A stretch of 60,764 nt of DNA from Mycobacterium sp. ST-F2 (GTDB lineage: Bacteria; Actinomycetota; Actinomycetes; Mycobacteriales; Mycobacteriaceae). Below the pieces are notes generated by a model. That model did not search any database and was not told the DNA's origin. It saw nothing but the letters and a program-made list of their open reading frames with translations. Position 1 is the first letter of the stretch. The number at the start of each line of letters is the position of its first letter. The position numbers and the translations under genes were made by a program. The stretch lies in NCBI RefSeq assembly GCF_001905655.1, contig NZ_JMHT01000080.1, positions 1 to 60,764 of the forward strand. The letters are read 5' to 3'. Positions 40,444-49,242 of this stretch are shown here, in pieces.

Positions 40444-41181
40444 CTACCCCACCGGGGCGAAAGCCGCCTCGATCCAGTTGCTGAACTCACACGCCAGGTG
40501 CCACCGGTGCGCGGCGATCATGGACGGCGCCGTCAGCCTCGGGAACTCCACGCAGAGGCGAGCCAGGAAACCGTCGCCCTCGTCGCGGAACTCGTGCCGG
40601 ACACCGCCGATCGCCAGGCCACGGTCGCTACGCGCCACTCCCGCGGCCTCGATGGGGAACGCCGGGTCCCGAGGTGTCACGAGCGGTGACGTGTCGTTGT
40701 AGTCGACGAAGAACTGCGTCGCGAGCGGGCTGCCACCCGTCGTCTCGATCACTTCCTGCCGTCCGTCCGGCGCGGTGTCGATGAGGAAGTGGTCGGGGTT
40801 CGCGGCAATCATGCTGCGGGCGTAGCCATCTCGGCCGGCGTCGGTGAACCAGTCCACGAATGCGCCGGCGCTGCCACCGGTGACGTGCAGGTCGCATCGG
40901 CTCGTCGCACGGCGACCGAACGAGAGCTGCGTCGCCCCACGGGCCACGATGCCGGCCAGGTGGATGTCCCGCGCCAGGCGCCGACGAATCTCGTCGGGGC
41001 CGAGAGCCAGCTTGCTGTCGGTGAACGCGGCCCGTTGCCGAGCCAGATCGCCGCCAGGGACCGTCAGGCCGATCTTGCGGGCGGCCTTCGGCAGGCGCTC
41101 GGCCTCCCAGGCGAGGACCTCGTCGCGAGAGACCGCACGGCCCGCGATCACGGTGCCGATGGTGATGTCCTGGTTCGTCAC
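40444..41181 (-). CDS. Uncharacterised protein in a TetR divergon
   Basis: A 245-residue soluble protein that I cannot assign. It has no signal peptide or membrane segment. Notable pieces are LTVPGGDLARQRAAFTDSK, an acidic middle (FLIDTAPDGRQEVIETTGG), and RWHLACEFSNWIEAAF at the end. The GTG at 41181 has AGGAGG 8 nt upstream. It is divergent from a TetR repressor with one shared operator, so it is probably the repressed target. It and the repressor break the usual qcrB-Rv2197c junction, which suggests an insertion. Confidence 0.75.
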   Translation of the reverse strand: MTNQDITIGTVIAGRAVSRDEVLAWEAERLPKAARKIGLTVPGGDLARQRAAFTDSKLALGPDEIRRRLARDIHLAGIVARGATQLSFGRRATSRCDLHVTGGSAGAFVDWFTDAGRDGYARSMIAANPDHFLIDTAPDGRQEVIETTGGSPLATQFFVDYNDTSPLVTPRDPAFPIEAAGVARSDRGLAIGGVRHEFRDEGDGFLARLCVEFPRLTAPSMIAAHRWHLACEFSNWIEAAFAPVG

Positions 41182-41199
41182 GCGAACACCTCCTACACT

Positions 41200-41219
41200 A
41201 AAGCATCTACAGTTGCTTT
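41200..41219. promoter_or_regulatory. Probable TetR operator
   Basis: AAAGCA (41200-41205), 8 bp, TGCTTT (41214-41219): a 20-bp palindrome in the 57-bp gap between the divergent genes. It is the only symmetrical and AT-rich element there. Binding is inferred. Confidence 0.65.
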
Positions 41220-41238
41220 TATCTTGGAGCGTCCCGCC

Positions 41239-41880
41239 ATGCCAGGTCAAGAGTCCTGCCAGACTGAATCCGTGACCGACACCACCATCGAGGGCACCGC
41301 AGCCCCGCGTCCGCGGCCCGGCGGCCGGTCCGCACGCGTCGTGGCCGATGTGCACGCGGCGACGCTCGAGCTGCTCGCGGAAATCGGCTACGAGAACCTG
41401 CAACTGCCCGACGTCGCCAAGCGCGCAGAGGTCAACAAGACGACCGTCTACCGGCGGTGGCCGACCAAGGCCGCGTTGGTGGCGGATCTGCTGACGAACT
41501 TCACCCGGGCCGCCGTCGCGACACCGGACACCGGATCGCTACAGGGAGACCTCGAACAACTGTTGCGTGATGTCGTGACCGCACTGGCCAACCGGGCCGT
41601 CCGCGCAGTCCTCTACGGCACCCTGACGGGCGCCGACGACAGCGAGGACGTCCGGTGCGCCCAGGCCAGATTCTGGGAGGAACGCTTCCGCCTCAGCGGC
41701 GCCATCGTCGACCGGGCAGTCACCCGTGGCGAAATCCCGCCCGGCACCGACCCGCGCGCACTGCTGGAGACGGCCACCGGCCCCGTCTACTTCCGCGCCC
41801 TGTTCACCGCCGACGCGGTGACGCCCGAATACCTCAGGGACACCGCACAGCGCGCCGTCCGCGCCTTCGCCGAACGCTAG
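41239..41880 (+). CDS. TetR/AcrR-family transcriptional regulator
   Basis: A 213-residue repressor-type regulator. The helix-turn-helix is TLELLAEIGYENLQLPDVAKRA plus EVNKTTVYRRWPTKAALVADL, with the usual KTTVYRRWPTK recognition helix. The C-terminal ligand domain resembles TetR_C of the AcrR group (LQGDLEQLLRDVVTAL). The ATG at 41239 has GGAG 9 nt upstream; GTG 41272 is an alternative. It probably represses itself and the divergent gene. The ligand is unknown. Its stop overlaps that of the Rv2197c homologue by CTAG. Confidence 0.88.
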   Translation: MPGQESCQTESVTDTTIEGTAAPRPRPGGRSARVVADVHAATLELLAEIGYENLQLPDVAKRAEVNKTTVYRRWPTKAALVADLLTNFTRAAVATPDTGSLQGDLEQLLRDVVTALANRAVRAVLYGTLTGADDSEDVRCAQARFWEERFRLSGAIVDRAVTRGEIPPGTDPRALLETATGPVYFRALFTADAVTPEYLRDTAQRAVRAFAER

Positions 41881-42548
41881 GCGGCGCGGGCATCCTCCGC
41901 CGAGGCCTCCAGCACCGCGTGCAGACCGCGCAGGCAGTACCAGGGCACCGCCGCCATTGCGGCAGTGATGAGGAAAGCGAGGCCGTACAGCATCCAGGCC
42001 AGCTCGTCGTGCCGATTGGCCAGCATGTACGCGCCCAGGAACACGAACAGGGTTGCGCCGCCGATGGCCGCGGCGATCCCGAGCGTGCAGCGCAGCCACA
42101 GCTGATCCACCGCCGCCACCGGGAAGCCCACCATGCTGGTCGCCGGCGACGCCGAATAGCGCCGCACCACCGGATCGTCGAAGGACCGTAACGCACTCTG
42201 CTGGGCGTCACCCGAAGGGCTGCGATCCTCCGCCTCGGCCGGACCGCCCCCGAGCAGCGGCAGCTGCGCTGCCCCACCGCGGCGGGCCCGCAACAACAGC
42301 GGGATGGCGCCCACGATCACGGCGGCCGACACCCCGATGATCGAGTACAGCAGCCACGGCGTGTGCGACGCCGCACCGCCCGACGAATGCCTGGTGCCCA
42401 GGTCCACCAGTGTGACGGTGGCCGCCACCCCGGCACCCAGCGCCGCCAGCCACACGGCCACACACCCGCCGAGCAGGAGACGGTCCAACTGCTCGGGGCT
42501 ACCGCCGGTCACGCGCGACCGGGTTGAAGTCTCAGCGTTGTACGGCAT
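41877..42548 (-). CDS. Conserved membrane protein (Rv2197c family)
   Basis: A 223-residue protein with four membrane segments in two pairs (about 30-52 and 70-91; 150-173 and 185-205), separated by a cytoplasmic linker with an acidic, Ser-rich patch (AEAEDRSPSGDAQQS). Function unknown. The ATG at 42548 shares its A with the mmpS3 stop (TAATG), so the two are coupled. The M. tuberculosis relative is found in the same place beside mmpS3, close to the respiratory genes. Confidence 0.83.
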   Translation of the reverse strand: MPYNAETSTRSRVTGGSPEQLDRLLLGGCVAVWLAALGAGVAATVTLVDLGTRHSSGGAASHTPWLLYSIIGVSAAVIVGAIPLLLRARRGGAAQLPLLGGGPAEAEDRSPSGDAQQSALRSFDDPVVRRYSASPATSMVGFPVAAVDQLWLRCTLGIAAAIGGATLFVFLGAYMLANRHDELAWMLYGLAFLITAAMAAVPWYCLRGLHAVLEASAEDARAA

Positions 42549-43372
42549 TAACAGCTCGTCTGCCAATCATCGTTTGTCTGCGACGCCAGGGTCTGGCCGT
42601 CGCTGGTCACAATCGAACAATTCAGGTGGCTCAGCCGCAGCAGGCTGGAGGCCTGCACCGACCCCACATCGGACATCGAGATCGGTGTCAGAGTGATCAT
42701 CCACGGGATATAGACGTTCTGCTGGGTGCGCTGGCGCCCTGCGGCGTCGGTGTACGTCACCGAAATACGGTCCAGCGGCGCCTTGGTGCCCCAAATCCGG
42801 TACGTGACATACCGCGGTCCGGTCGGCGGCGCCGACGTCGTCGCCGGCGGCGCAGCCGCAGCGGTGCTGGGCGGCGGAGGCGGCGGCTCTTCCGACGGAG
42901 GAGGTGGCGGCGGCTGCGTCACCGTCACCGTCGACGGGGGCGGCGGTGGTGGCGGCGGCTCCTCGGTGGTCGTCGGCGGCGGAGGCGGCGGTGGAGTCGT
43001 CGTGGTGAACTCGTCCTGGAACGGCGGCGCCGACGTGGTGCTCGTCGACGGCGTCGCCACGGTCTCCGAGCTCGTATTGCGGGTCACCAGAATGGCGACG
43101 GACGCCACCAGCGAGATCGCGGCGATGATGGCGACGACGCCGACGACCCACGGCCACCGCGGCGGCGGGGCGTCATCGGCGTCGGATTTTGCCTCGTAGC
43201 TGTCGTAGTCGTAGAGCGCCGGCTCCGGCGGCACGTACGGCGCAATGGTGAAGTGCTCGGATTCGGGCGCAGAGTAGGCCTGCGAATAGATCTCGGTTTC
43301 GCCTGTACCGTCACCGACGCCCGATGACTCCCGGGCCGCATCATCCGAGCCCGAGGAATGTGACCCGCTCAC
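42548..43372 (-). CDS. mmpS3: MmpS3, membrane protein with proline-rich outer linker
   Basis: A 274-residue bitopic protein. An acidic cytoplasmic N-terminus (about 1-72) leads to one membrane helix (WPWVVGVVAIIAAISLV), then an outer linker of Thr/Pro blocks (several runs of six to eight Pro, residues about 118-175), then the MmpS beta domain (VTYRIWGTKAPLDRISVTYT) ending with Cys. MmpS proteins usually pair with MmpL transporters, but MmpS3 has no MmpL neighbour. The Pro linker is long enough to reach through peptidoglycan. Confidence 0.93.
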   Translation of the reverse strand: MSGSHSSGSDDAARESSGVGDGTGETEIYSQAYSAPESEHFTIAPYVPPEPALYDYDSYEAKSDADDAPPPRWPWVVGVVAIIAAISLVASVAILVTRNTSSETVATPSTSTTSAPPFQDEFTTTTPPPPPPPTTTEEPPPPPPPPSTVTVTQPPPPPPSEEPPPPPPSTAAAAPPATTSAPPTGPRYVTYRIWGTKAPLDRISVTYTDAAGRQRTQQNVYIPWMITLTPISMSDVGSVQASSLLRLSHLNCSIVTSDGQTLASQTNDDWQTSC

Positions 43373-43516
43373 GTACGCCTATCCCTCTCGACCACTATGT
43401 CGCTGCAGCTGAGGAACGCCGCTTGCCGCGACATTCCAGCGCTTCGGCAGACATTACCCAACATGGGCCCGGCATGGCCGTACCGGACGGCGCCAGAGGA
43501 CCATCTGACATACGGT

Positions 43517-43547
43517 TGTGACCTGACCGCGGAGCGATCAGGTCACA
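43517..43547. terminator. Hairpin downstream of ctaF
   Basis: TGTGACCTGA (43517-43526) and TCAGGTCACA (43538-43547) form a perfect 10-bp stem with an 11-base loop, 13 bp beyond the ctaF stop. There is no U-tract. It likely ends the ctaC-ctaF transcript. Confidence 0.6.
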
Positions 43548-43560
43548 GGGGCCGTACGTG

Positions 43561-43980
43561 TCAGTGCTTTTCGGGGCCGGTGTAGTACTCGAACACCAGG
43601 CCGGCAACGGTCGCCAGCACGAAGCAGACGCCGGCGACGATCAGCCAGGGCAGCCACAGGGCGATACCGACCGCGGTGACCGAGGCCGACAGCGCGATCA
43701 GCAGGGGCCACCAGCTGTGCGGGCTGAAGAAGCCCAGCTCGCCGGCGCCATCGGAGACCTCGGCGTCTTCGTAGTCCTCAGGCCGGGTGTCGAGGCGACG
43801 GGCCACGAACCGGAAGAACGTGCCGATGATCAGCGACAGACCGGTGGTCAGCACCAGCGCGGTGACGCCGGCCCATTCCACGCCGCCCTTGGCGTACAGC
43901 GCGGTGAGCGCGGCATAGCCGACGGACGCCAAGGCGAAGAAGGCGGTCAGAATCTCGAAAAGTCGGGCTTCGATATGCAT
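43561..43980 (-). CDS. ctaF: Cytochrome c oxidase subunit IV (actinobacterial CtaF)
   Basis: A 139-residue protein with four membrane segments, starting MHIEARLFEILTAFFALAS. The loop FVARRLDTRPEDYEDAEVSDG and the following ELGFFSPHSWWPL mark the actinobacterial subunit IV. It is a structural subunit of the aa3 oxidase in the bcc-aa3 supercomplex. It lies 12 bp after ctaC in the same operon. Confidence 0.95.
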   Translation of the reverse strand: MHIEARLFEILTAFFALASVGYAALTALYAKGGVEWAGVTALVLTTGLSLIIGTFFRFVARRLDTRPEDYEDAEVSDGAGELGFFSPHSWWPLLIALSASVTAVGIALWLPWLIVAGVCFVLATVAGLVFEYYTGPEKH

Positions 43981-43992
43981 TTGGCGTATCCC

Positions 43993-45033
43993 CTACTTGC
44001 TCGCCTGGGCCGGCGAACCAGCCTGCTCGCCGCGGCGAGAGTCGAACGGATGGGTCGTCTGGGCCACCGGCGGCAGTCCGATCGACACCAGCGCGTCGGC
44101 GTTGGTCGCCTTCGGGTGATCGATGCGGTACTGCAGGTAAGCCTTGAACTGCTCCGGCTCCACCACGCGCACCTCGAAGTTCATCATCGAGTGGTACGTG
44201 CCGCACATCTCGGTGCAGCGGCCGACGAACGGACCGGTCTTCTCGATCTCGGTGACCTGGAAGATGTTGTCCGAGTGGTTGGCCTCGGGGTTCGGCATGA
44301 CGTCCCGCTTGAACAGGAACTCAGGCACCCAGAAGCCGTGGATGACGTCGGCCGACGCGATCTGGAACTCGATGCGCTTGCCCTTCGGCAGGACCAGGAC
44401 CGGAATCTCGGTGCTGGTGCCGATGGTCTCGACCTTGTCGAAGTTCAGGTAGCTGCGATCCTCGGGGTTGGTGCCGCGGATCGGGCCGACGATTTCCTCG
44501 CCGTGCTCGTTCTTGCCCTCAGGCTTGGACACCATGGCGTCCTTGCGAGCGGCGTCGACGCCGTCGTAGGAGAAGGTGTTGTCCTTGAAAGCGACCTTCT
44601 GGTAGCCGAACTTCCAGTTCCACTGGAACGCGGTGACGTCGATGGTCACCTCAGCAGGCTTGCTGTGGTCCATCATCTTCTCCTGCACCACGACGGTGAA
44701 GTAGAAGAGCACCGAGATGATGAGGAACGGCACGACGGTCAGCACCAGCTCCAACGGCATGTTGTAGCCGAACTGACGGGGCAGCTCAGTGTCGGTCTTC
44801 TTCTTGCGGTGGAACGCCATCGCCCAGAAGATCAGCGCCCACACGATGGCGCCGACCACGAACGAAGCGATAACCGACCACACCCAGAGGTCACGGTTGG
44901 CGTGTGCTTCTGGCGTGATGCCTTCCGGCCAACCAAGGCCGAAGACTTCCTGCCAGCTGCATCCGCTGAGCAGCAGCGTCGACGCGCCGAGAATGGCGGA
45001 CAACGCCACCAAACGGAGCCCGCGAGCGGTCAC
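43993..45033 (-). CDS. ctaC: Cytochrome c oxidase subunit II, CuA lipoprotein
   Basis: A 346-residue precursor. The lipobox LLLSGC gives a lipid-anchored mature N-terminus. Two membrane helices follow, then the outer cupredoxin domain with the binuclear CuA ligands in SADVIHGFWVP (His) and RCTEMCGTYHSMM (two Cys, Glu carbonyl, His, Met). It accepts electrons from cytochrome cc (QcrC). An insert (KPEGKNEHGEEIVGP) is typical of actinobacteria. The GTG at 45033 has AGGAGGG about 8 nt upstream. Copper for this site could come from the copper block of this window. Confidence 0.97.
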   Translation of the reverse strand: MTARGLRLVALSAILGASTLLLSGCSWQEVFGLGWPEGITPEAHANRDLWVWSVIASFVVGAIVWALIFWAMAFHRKKKTDTELPRQFGYNMPLELVLTVVPFLIISVLFYFTVVVQEKMMDHSKPAEVTIDVTAFQWNWKFGYQKVAFKDNTFSYDGVDAARKDAMVSKPEGKNEHGEEIVGPIRGTNPEDRSYLNFDKVETIGTSTEIPVLVLPKGKRIEFQIASADVIHGFWVPEFLFKRDVMPNPEANHSDNIFQVTEIEKTGPFVGRCTEMCGTYHSMMNFEVRVVEPEQFKAYLQYRIDHPKATNADALVSIGLPPVAQTTHPFDSRRGEQAGSPAQASK

Positions 45034-45159
45034 GTTGAGGCCCTCCTAGGAGTCGGTCAAGCCGGTCGAATACTACGCAGCGTAGACCACGCCCGCGGCG
45101 CCGAGCGAAGCGACCGGCCAATCGGCAACGCCAGTTCTGAGTTCACCCGCCTGAACAGG

Positions 45160-45165
45160 CATACT
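45160..45165 (+). promoter_or_regulatory. -10 element of asnB
   Basis: CATACT lies 6 nt before the GTG at 45172, so the message should be leaderless. Confidence 0.55.
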
Positions 45166-45171
45166 GGCGCC

Positions 45172-47115
45172 GTGTGCGGACTGCTGGCCTACTTGGCCGA
45201 CCCTCTTGCCGACCATTCGACTGACCTGGTGAACGCGGTTTCGGACGCCACTCATCCGATGCGCCACCGCGGTCCGGACGAGTCGGGCGCCTGGGCGGAC
45301 GACGATGCCAACCACACCGTCGTCTTCGGGTTCAACCGGCTGTCGATCATCGACATCGCGCACAGCCATCAGCCGCTGCGCTGGGGTCCACCGGAGTCGC
45401 CGAACCGGTACGCGCTGGTGTTCAACGGCGAGATCTACAACTACCTCGAACTGCGCGAGGAGCTGCGCGACGAGTTCGGCGCCGAGTTCGCCACCGAGGG
45501 CGACAGCGAGGCCATCGTCGCTGCGTACCACTACTGGGGCACGGCGGCCCTGAACCGCCTGCGCGGCATGTTCGCCTTCGCCCTGTGGGACACGCAGACC
45601 CGCGAGTTGTTCTGCGCGCGTGACCCCTTCGGCATCAAGCCGCTGTACCTGGCGACGGGCCCCGGCGGCACCATCGTCGGCAGCGAGAAGAAGTGCATCC
45701 TCGATCTCGCGGGCCGCGCCGGCATCGATCTGAGCATCGACGAGCGCGCGGTCCAGCACTACACGGTGCTGCAGTACGTGCCCGAACCCGAGACACTGCA
45801 GCGCGGCATCCGCCGGCTGGAGTCGGGCAGCTACGCCCGGATCCGTCCCGGCCAGCAGCCCGAGGTGACGCGGTACTTCAAGCCGAAATTCGCCGCTGTG
45901 CCATTTGTCACAGGGCAGGAGCAGGCCCGGTACGACGAGATCACCGCGGTCCTGGAGGATTCGGTCGCCAAGCACATGCGGGCCGACGTCACCGTCGGCG
46001 CGTTCCTGTCCGGCGGCATCGACTCGACCGCCATCGCCGCGCTGGCGATGCGGCACAACCCCAAGCTGATCACCTTCACCACCGGCTTTGAGCGCGAAGG
46101 CTTTTCGGAGGTAGACGTCGCCGTCGCTTCCGCCGAGGCCATCGGGGCGCGGCACGTGACCAAGGTGGTCAGCCAGGCCGAGTTCGTCGAGGCGCTGCCC
46201 GAGATCGTCTGGTACCTGGACGAGCCCGTGGCCGACCCGGCGCTGGTGCCGCTGTTCTTCATCGCCCGCGAGGCCCGTAAGCACGTCAAGGTGGTGCTCT
46301 CCGGCGAGGGCGCCGACGAGCTTTTCGGTGGCTACACGATCTACCGGGAACCCTTGTCGCTCAAGGCCTTCGACCGCGTCCCGCGGGGACTGCGGCGCAG
46401 CCTCGGCAAGGCCTCCAGGTCACTGCCCGACGGTATGCGCGGCAAGAGCCTGCTGCACCGCGGGTCCCTGACCCTCGAGGAGCGCTACTACGGCAACGCC
46501 CGCAGCTTCTCCGACGAGCAGCTGCAGACGACCCTGGCGCAGTTCAACCCCGAGTGGACCCACACCGATGTGACGGCGCCGATCTACGCCGAGTCGGCCG
46601 GCTGGGATCCGGTGGCGCGCATGCAGCACCTGGACCTGTTCACCTGGCTGCGCGGCGACATCCTGGTCAAGGCCGACAAGATGACGATGGCCAACTCGCT
46701 GGAACTGCGCGTGCCGTTCCTCGACCCCGAGGTGTTCGCGGTGGCATCCAAGCTGCCGTACGACCAGAAGATCACCCGGACAACCACCAAGTACGCGCTG
46801 CGCCGCGCGCTGGAACCCATCGTGCCCGCCCACGTGCTGCACCGCGCAAAGCTGGGCTTCCCGGTGCCGATCCGGCACTGGCTGCGTTCGGGCGAGCTGC
46901 TGGAGTGGGCCTATGCGACGGTCAACGCCTCGCAGACCGGGGATCTGATCGACCTCGACGCCGTCCGCCAGATGCTCGAAGAGCATCGGAACGGCGTCAG
47001 CGATCACAGCCGCCGGCTGTGGACGGTGCTGATCTTCATGCTGTGGCACGCCATCTTCATCGAGGGCAGCGTCACGCCACAGATCAGCGAGCCCGTCTAC
47101 CCCGTCGAGCTCTAG
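45172..47115 (+). CDS. asnB: Glutamine-hydrolysing asparagine synthetase
   Basis: A 647-residue enzyme. After removal of the start Met, Cys2 of CGLLAYLADP is the glutaminase nucleophile; RHRGPDESG and FNRLSIIDI belong to the class II amidotransferase domain. The synthetase domain has the PP-loop FLSGGIDSTAIAAL and LSGEGADELFGGY. It makes Asn from Asp with Gln-derived ammonia and ATP. The start at 45172 is fixed by the need for Cys2; in-frame sequence upstream is antisense to ctaC. The stop overlaps adoK by CTAG. Confidence 0.97.
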   Translation: MCGLLAYLADPLADHSTDLVNAVSDATHPMRHRGPDESGAWADDDANHTVVFGFNRLSIIDIAHSHQPLRWGPPESPNRYALVFNGEIYNYLELREELRDEFGAEFATEGDSEAIVAAYHYWGTAALNRLRGMFAFALWDTQTRELFCARDPFGIKPLYLATGPGGTIVGSEKKCILDLAGRAGIDLSIDERAVQHYTVLQYVPEPETLQRGIRRLESGSYARIRPGQQPEVTRYFKPKFAAVPFVTGQEQARYDEITAVLEDSVAKHMRADVTVGAFLSGGIDSTAIAALAMRHNPKLITFTTGFEREGFSEVDVAVASAEAIGARHVTKVVSQAEFVEALPEIVWYLDEPVADPALVPLFFIAREARKHVKVVLSGEGADELFGGYTIYREPLSLKAFDRVPRGLRRSLGKASRSLPDGMRGKSLLHRGSLTLEERYYGNARSFSDEQLQTTLAQFNPEWTHTDVTAPIYAESAGWDPVARMQHLDLFTWLRGDILVKADKMTMANSLELRVPFLDPEVFAVASKLPYDQKITRTTTKYALRRALEPIVPAHVLHRAKLGFPVPIRHWLRSGELLEWAYATVNASQTGDLIDLDAVRQMLEEHRNGVSDHSRRLWTVLIFMLWHAIFIEGSVTPQISEPVYPVEL

Positions 47116-48086
47116 CCCAGGGCCGCGGCGATCTCGTCGGCCGCCTCGGCGCCGAACGCGGCCGAAAGACGCGGCAGCGCAGTGGCTTTGTCCCAGGTCC
47201 ACTCCTGCGGGCCAGGAGCCTCGAGCACCAGGGTGGCGACGAGCGAGGCCAGCTGAGCGGCCCGCTCCAGGCTCAGGCCGGCGCCGCGGCCGGTGAGGAA
47301 GCCGGCGCGGAAGGCGTCGCCGATGCCGGTGGGATCGACCTTCTCGTTCTCGGGCACCACGTCGACGTGGATGAACGAGCCGTCGCGGCCGACGATGTCG
47401 ACGCCCTTCTCCCCCAGCGTGGTGACGCGCAGCTCGATCTGGCTCATCACCTCGGCCTCGGACCAGCCGGACTTCTGCAGCAGCAGGTCCCACTCGTAGT
47501 CGTTGGTGAACAGGTAGGCGGCGCCGTCGATGAGTCGACGGATCTCCTCGCCGGACAGGCGGGCCAGCTGCTGGCTGGGGTCGGCGGCGAACGGCAGACC
47601 CAGCTCCCGGCATTCCTCGGTGTGCAGGAACATGGCCTCGGGGTCGTTGGCGCCGATGATCACGAGCTCGGGCGCCCCCTGGGCGGCGACGAGCTCGGCA
47701 AGCTTGATGTTGCGCGCCTCGGACATGGCACCGGGGTAGAACGACGCCAGCTGCGCCATGTCCTCGTCGGTGGTGCAGACGAATCGTGCGGTGTAGGCGG
47801 AGTCGGACACCAGCACCTGCGAACAGTCGACGCCATGGGCCGTCAGCCAGCCGCGGTACTCGTCGAAGTCCTTGCCGACGGCGCCGACCAGCGTGGGGCT
47901 GCCGCCGAGGATGCCCATGGCGTAGGCGATGTTCCCGGCGACGCCACCGCGGTGAACCACCAGGTCGTCGACCAGGAAGCTCAGCGACACTTTCTGCAGG
48001 TGCTCGGCCAGCAGCTGCTCGGCAAAACGGCCCGGGAAGCGCATCAGGTGGTCGGTCGCGATCGATCCGGTCACGGCAATGGTCAT
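47112..48086 (-). CDS. adoK: Adenosine kinase, PfkB/ribokinase family
   Basis: A 324-residue PfkB kinase that phosphorylates adenosine to AMP. Motifs: HRGGVAGNIAYAMGILG (substrate and first signature) and KVDPTGIGDAFRAGFLTG (catalytic Asp, anion hole). The N-terminal MTIAVTGSIATDHL matches the mycobacterial AdoK (Rv2202c), which is more like ribokinases than human adenosine kinase. TAAGCT 6 nt before the ATG suggests leaderless expression. Confidence 0.95.
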   Translation of the reverse strand: MTIAVTGSIATDHLMRFPGRFAEQLLAEHLQKVSLSFLVDDLVVHRGGVAGNIAYAMGILGGSPTLVGAVGKDFDEYRGWLTAHGVDCSQVLVSDSAYTARFVCTTDEDMAQLASFYPGAMSEARNIKLAELVAAQGAPELVIIGANDPEAMFLHTEECRELGLPFAADPSQQLARLSGEEIRRLIDGAAYLFTNDYEWDLLLQKSGWSEAEVMSQIELRVTTLGEKGVDIVGRDGSFIHVDVVPENEKVDPTGIGDAFRAGFLTGRGAGLSLERAAQLASLVATLVLEAPGPQEWTWDKATALPRLSAAFGAEAADEIAAALG

Positions 48087-48092
48087 CCGGCG

Positions 48093-48098
48093 AGCTTA
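48093..48098 (-). promoter_or_regulatory. -10 element of adoK
   Basis: TAAGCT on the minus strand, 6 nt before the ATG at 48086. Confidence 0.55.
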
Positions 48099-48160
48099 CC
48101 CAGCGCAGCCGGAGTCGCCGGACCGGGACATCAGGCCGAGTGCGCTAGCCTGTGGACAAC

Positions 48161-48793
48161 ATGGACGGCGCATATCCGTACCCGGAATCGATCCCCCCGC
48201 AGCCGGGTCCGGGGAACCCCACCTACGGTGCCCCCTATGGTGGCCCGCCCGCCTCTTACCCGACGACGCTGCCGCCGGCGGTGTCATACCCGTCGGGCGG
48301 CCGTAACAACACCAAACGGATTCTGCTGGTCGTCGGCACGGTGGTGGCGATTGTCGCGGTCATCGGCGGCATCATCTTCGCGGTCCGCAGCACCAATGAT
48401 CGCGGGCTGACGGACGCCTCCGCGAAGTCGGCGATCCAGGGTTATCTGAACGCGCTGCTGAAACAGGACAAGCAGACCGTGGCCCGGCACGCGTTGTGCG
48501 GGTTGTATGACGGCATCAAGGACCACGCCACGGACTTCACCGTGGCGAATCTGGCCAGCGATGCGTTCCGTAAGCAGTTCGGCCAGGCGGACGTGACGTC
48601 GATCGACAAGATCGTGATGTTGTCACCGAATCAGGCGCAGGTGCTGTTCACCATGAAGGTGGCGCCGTCAGGGCGGCTGCCGCGCGGTTCGGGACCGAAG
48701 AACAACGAATTCCAGGCGGTCGCGCAGCTGCTGGTGCTGCCGCGCGAGACCCTGGTCTGCTCGTACCTGCCGCGTCCGGCGGACTCCCTGTAG
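48161..48793 (+). CDS. Bitopic membrane protein with Pro-rich N-terminus (Rv2203 family)
   Basis: A 210-residue protein. A Pro/Tyr/Gly-rich cytoplasmic region (about 1-48, YPYPESIPPQPGPG) precedes one membrane helix (ILLVVGTVVAIVAVIGGIIF) and an outer domain of about 130 residues with a Cys pair (Cys in RHALCGLYDG and LVCSYLPRP). The function is unknown. A TAGCCT at 48146-48151 points to transcription beginning about 48159, which favours the ATG at 48161 over GTG 48152. Confidence 0.83.
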   Translation: MDGAYPYPESIPPQPGPGNPTYGAPYGGPPASYPTTLPPAVSYPSGGRNNTKRILLVVGTVVAIVAVIGGIIFAVRSTNDRGLTDASAKSAIQGYLNALLKQDKQTVARHALCGLYDGIKDHATDFTVANLASDAFRKQFGQADVTSIDKIVMLSPNQAQVLFTMKVAPSGRLPRGSGPKNNEFQAVAQLLVLPRETLVCSYLPRPADSL

Positions 48794-48825
48794 GAGACCG
48801 CCGGACCAGCACGGTCGGCGCTAGA

Positions 48826-49194
48826 TCAGTTGAACGAATCGCCGCAGGCGCAAGAGCCGGTGGCGTTCGGGTTGTCGATGGTGAAGCCCTGCTTCTCGAT
48901 GGTGTCGACGAAGTCGATGACGGCGCCCTGCACGTACGGGGCACTCATGCGGTCGACGGTGAGGTTGACGCCGCCAACATTGGTGGTCAGGTCACCGTCG
49001 AGGGTGCGGTCATCGAAGAACAGGTTGTAACGCAGGCCGGCGCAGCCGCCCGGTTGCACGGCGATACGCAGCGCGAGGTCGTCACGGCCTTCCTGATCCA
49101 GCAGGGCCTTGGCCTTGGCGGCCGCAGCGTCGGACAAGATCACGCCGTGGGTCTCGGTCGAGGTACCGGTGCTGGTCGCGTCCTCAACAGTCAT
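48826..49194 (-). CDS. A-type Fe-S cluster insertion protein (ErpA/HesB, Rv2204c)
   Basis: A 122-residue A-type carrier. The three cluster ligands are in QPGGCAGLRYN (first Cys) and GSCACGDSF (Cys-x-Cys). It passes Fe-S clusters to apo-enzymes in the cytoplasm. The ATG at 49194 is preceded by a purine-rich GGGAGA; the upstream start at 49212 is less likely. In M. tuberculosis the same gene lies beside the glycerate kinase gene. Confidence 0.93.
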   Translation of the reverse strand: MTVEDATSTGTSTETHGVILSDAAAAKAKALLDQEGRDDLALRIAVQPGGCAGLRYNLFFDDRTLDGDLTTNVGGVNLTVDRMSAPYVQGAVIDFVDTIEKQGFTIDNPNATGSCACGDSFN

Positions 49195-49242
49195 TGCTTC
49201 TCCCTGGTGCACACTCGATTGCCTGGCAATATCCAGGCACAG

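Noticed and set aside
42890..43010. Pro-codon runs in mmpS3 as a simple-sequence repeat or CRISPR-like array
   Set aside because: They are irregular Pro/Thr codon runs in a real linker, with no repeat-spacer pattern.
43558..45171. An in-frame upstream extension of asnB
   Set aside because: It is antisense to ctaC and ctaF, and AsnB needs Cys as residue 2, which fixes the start at 45172.
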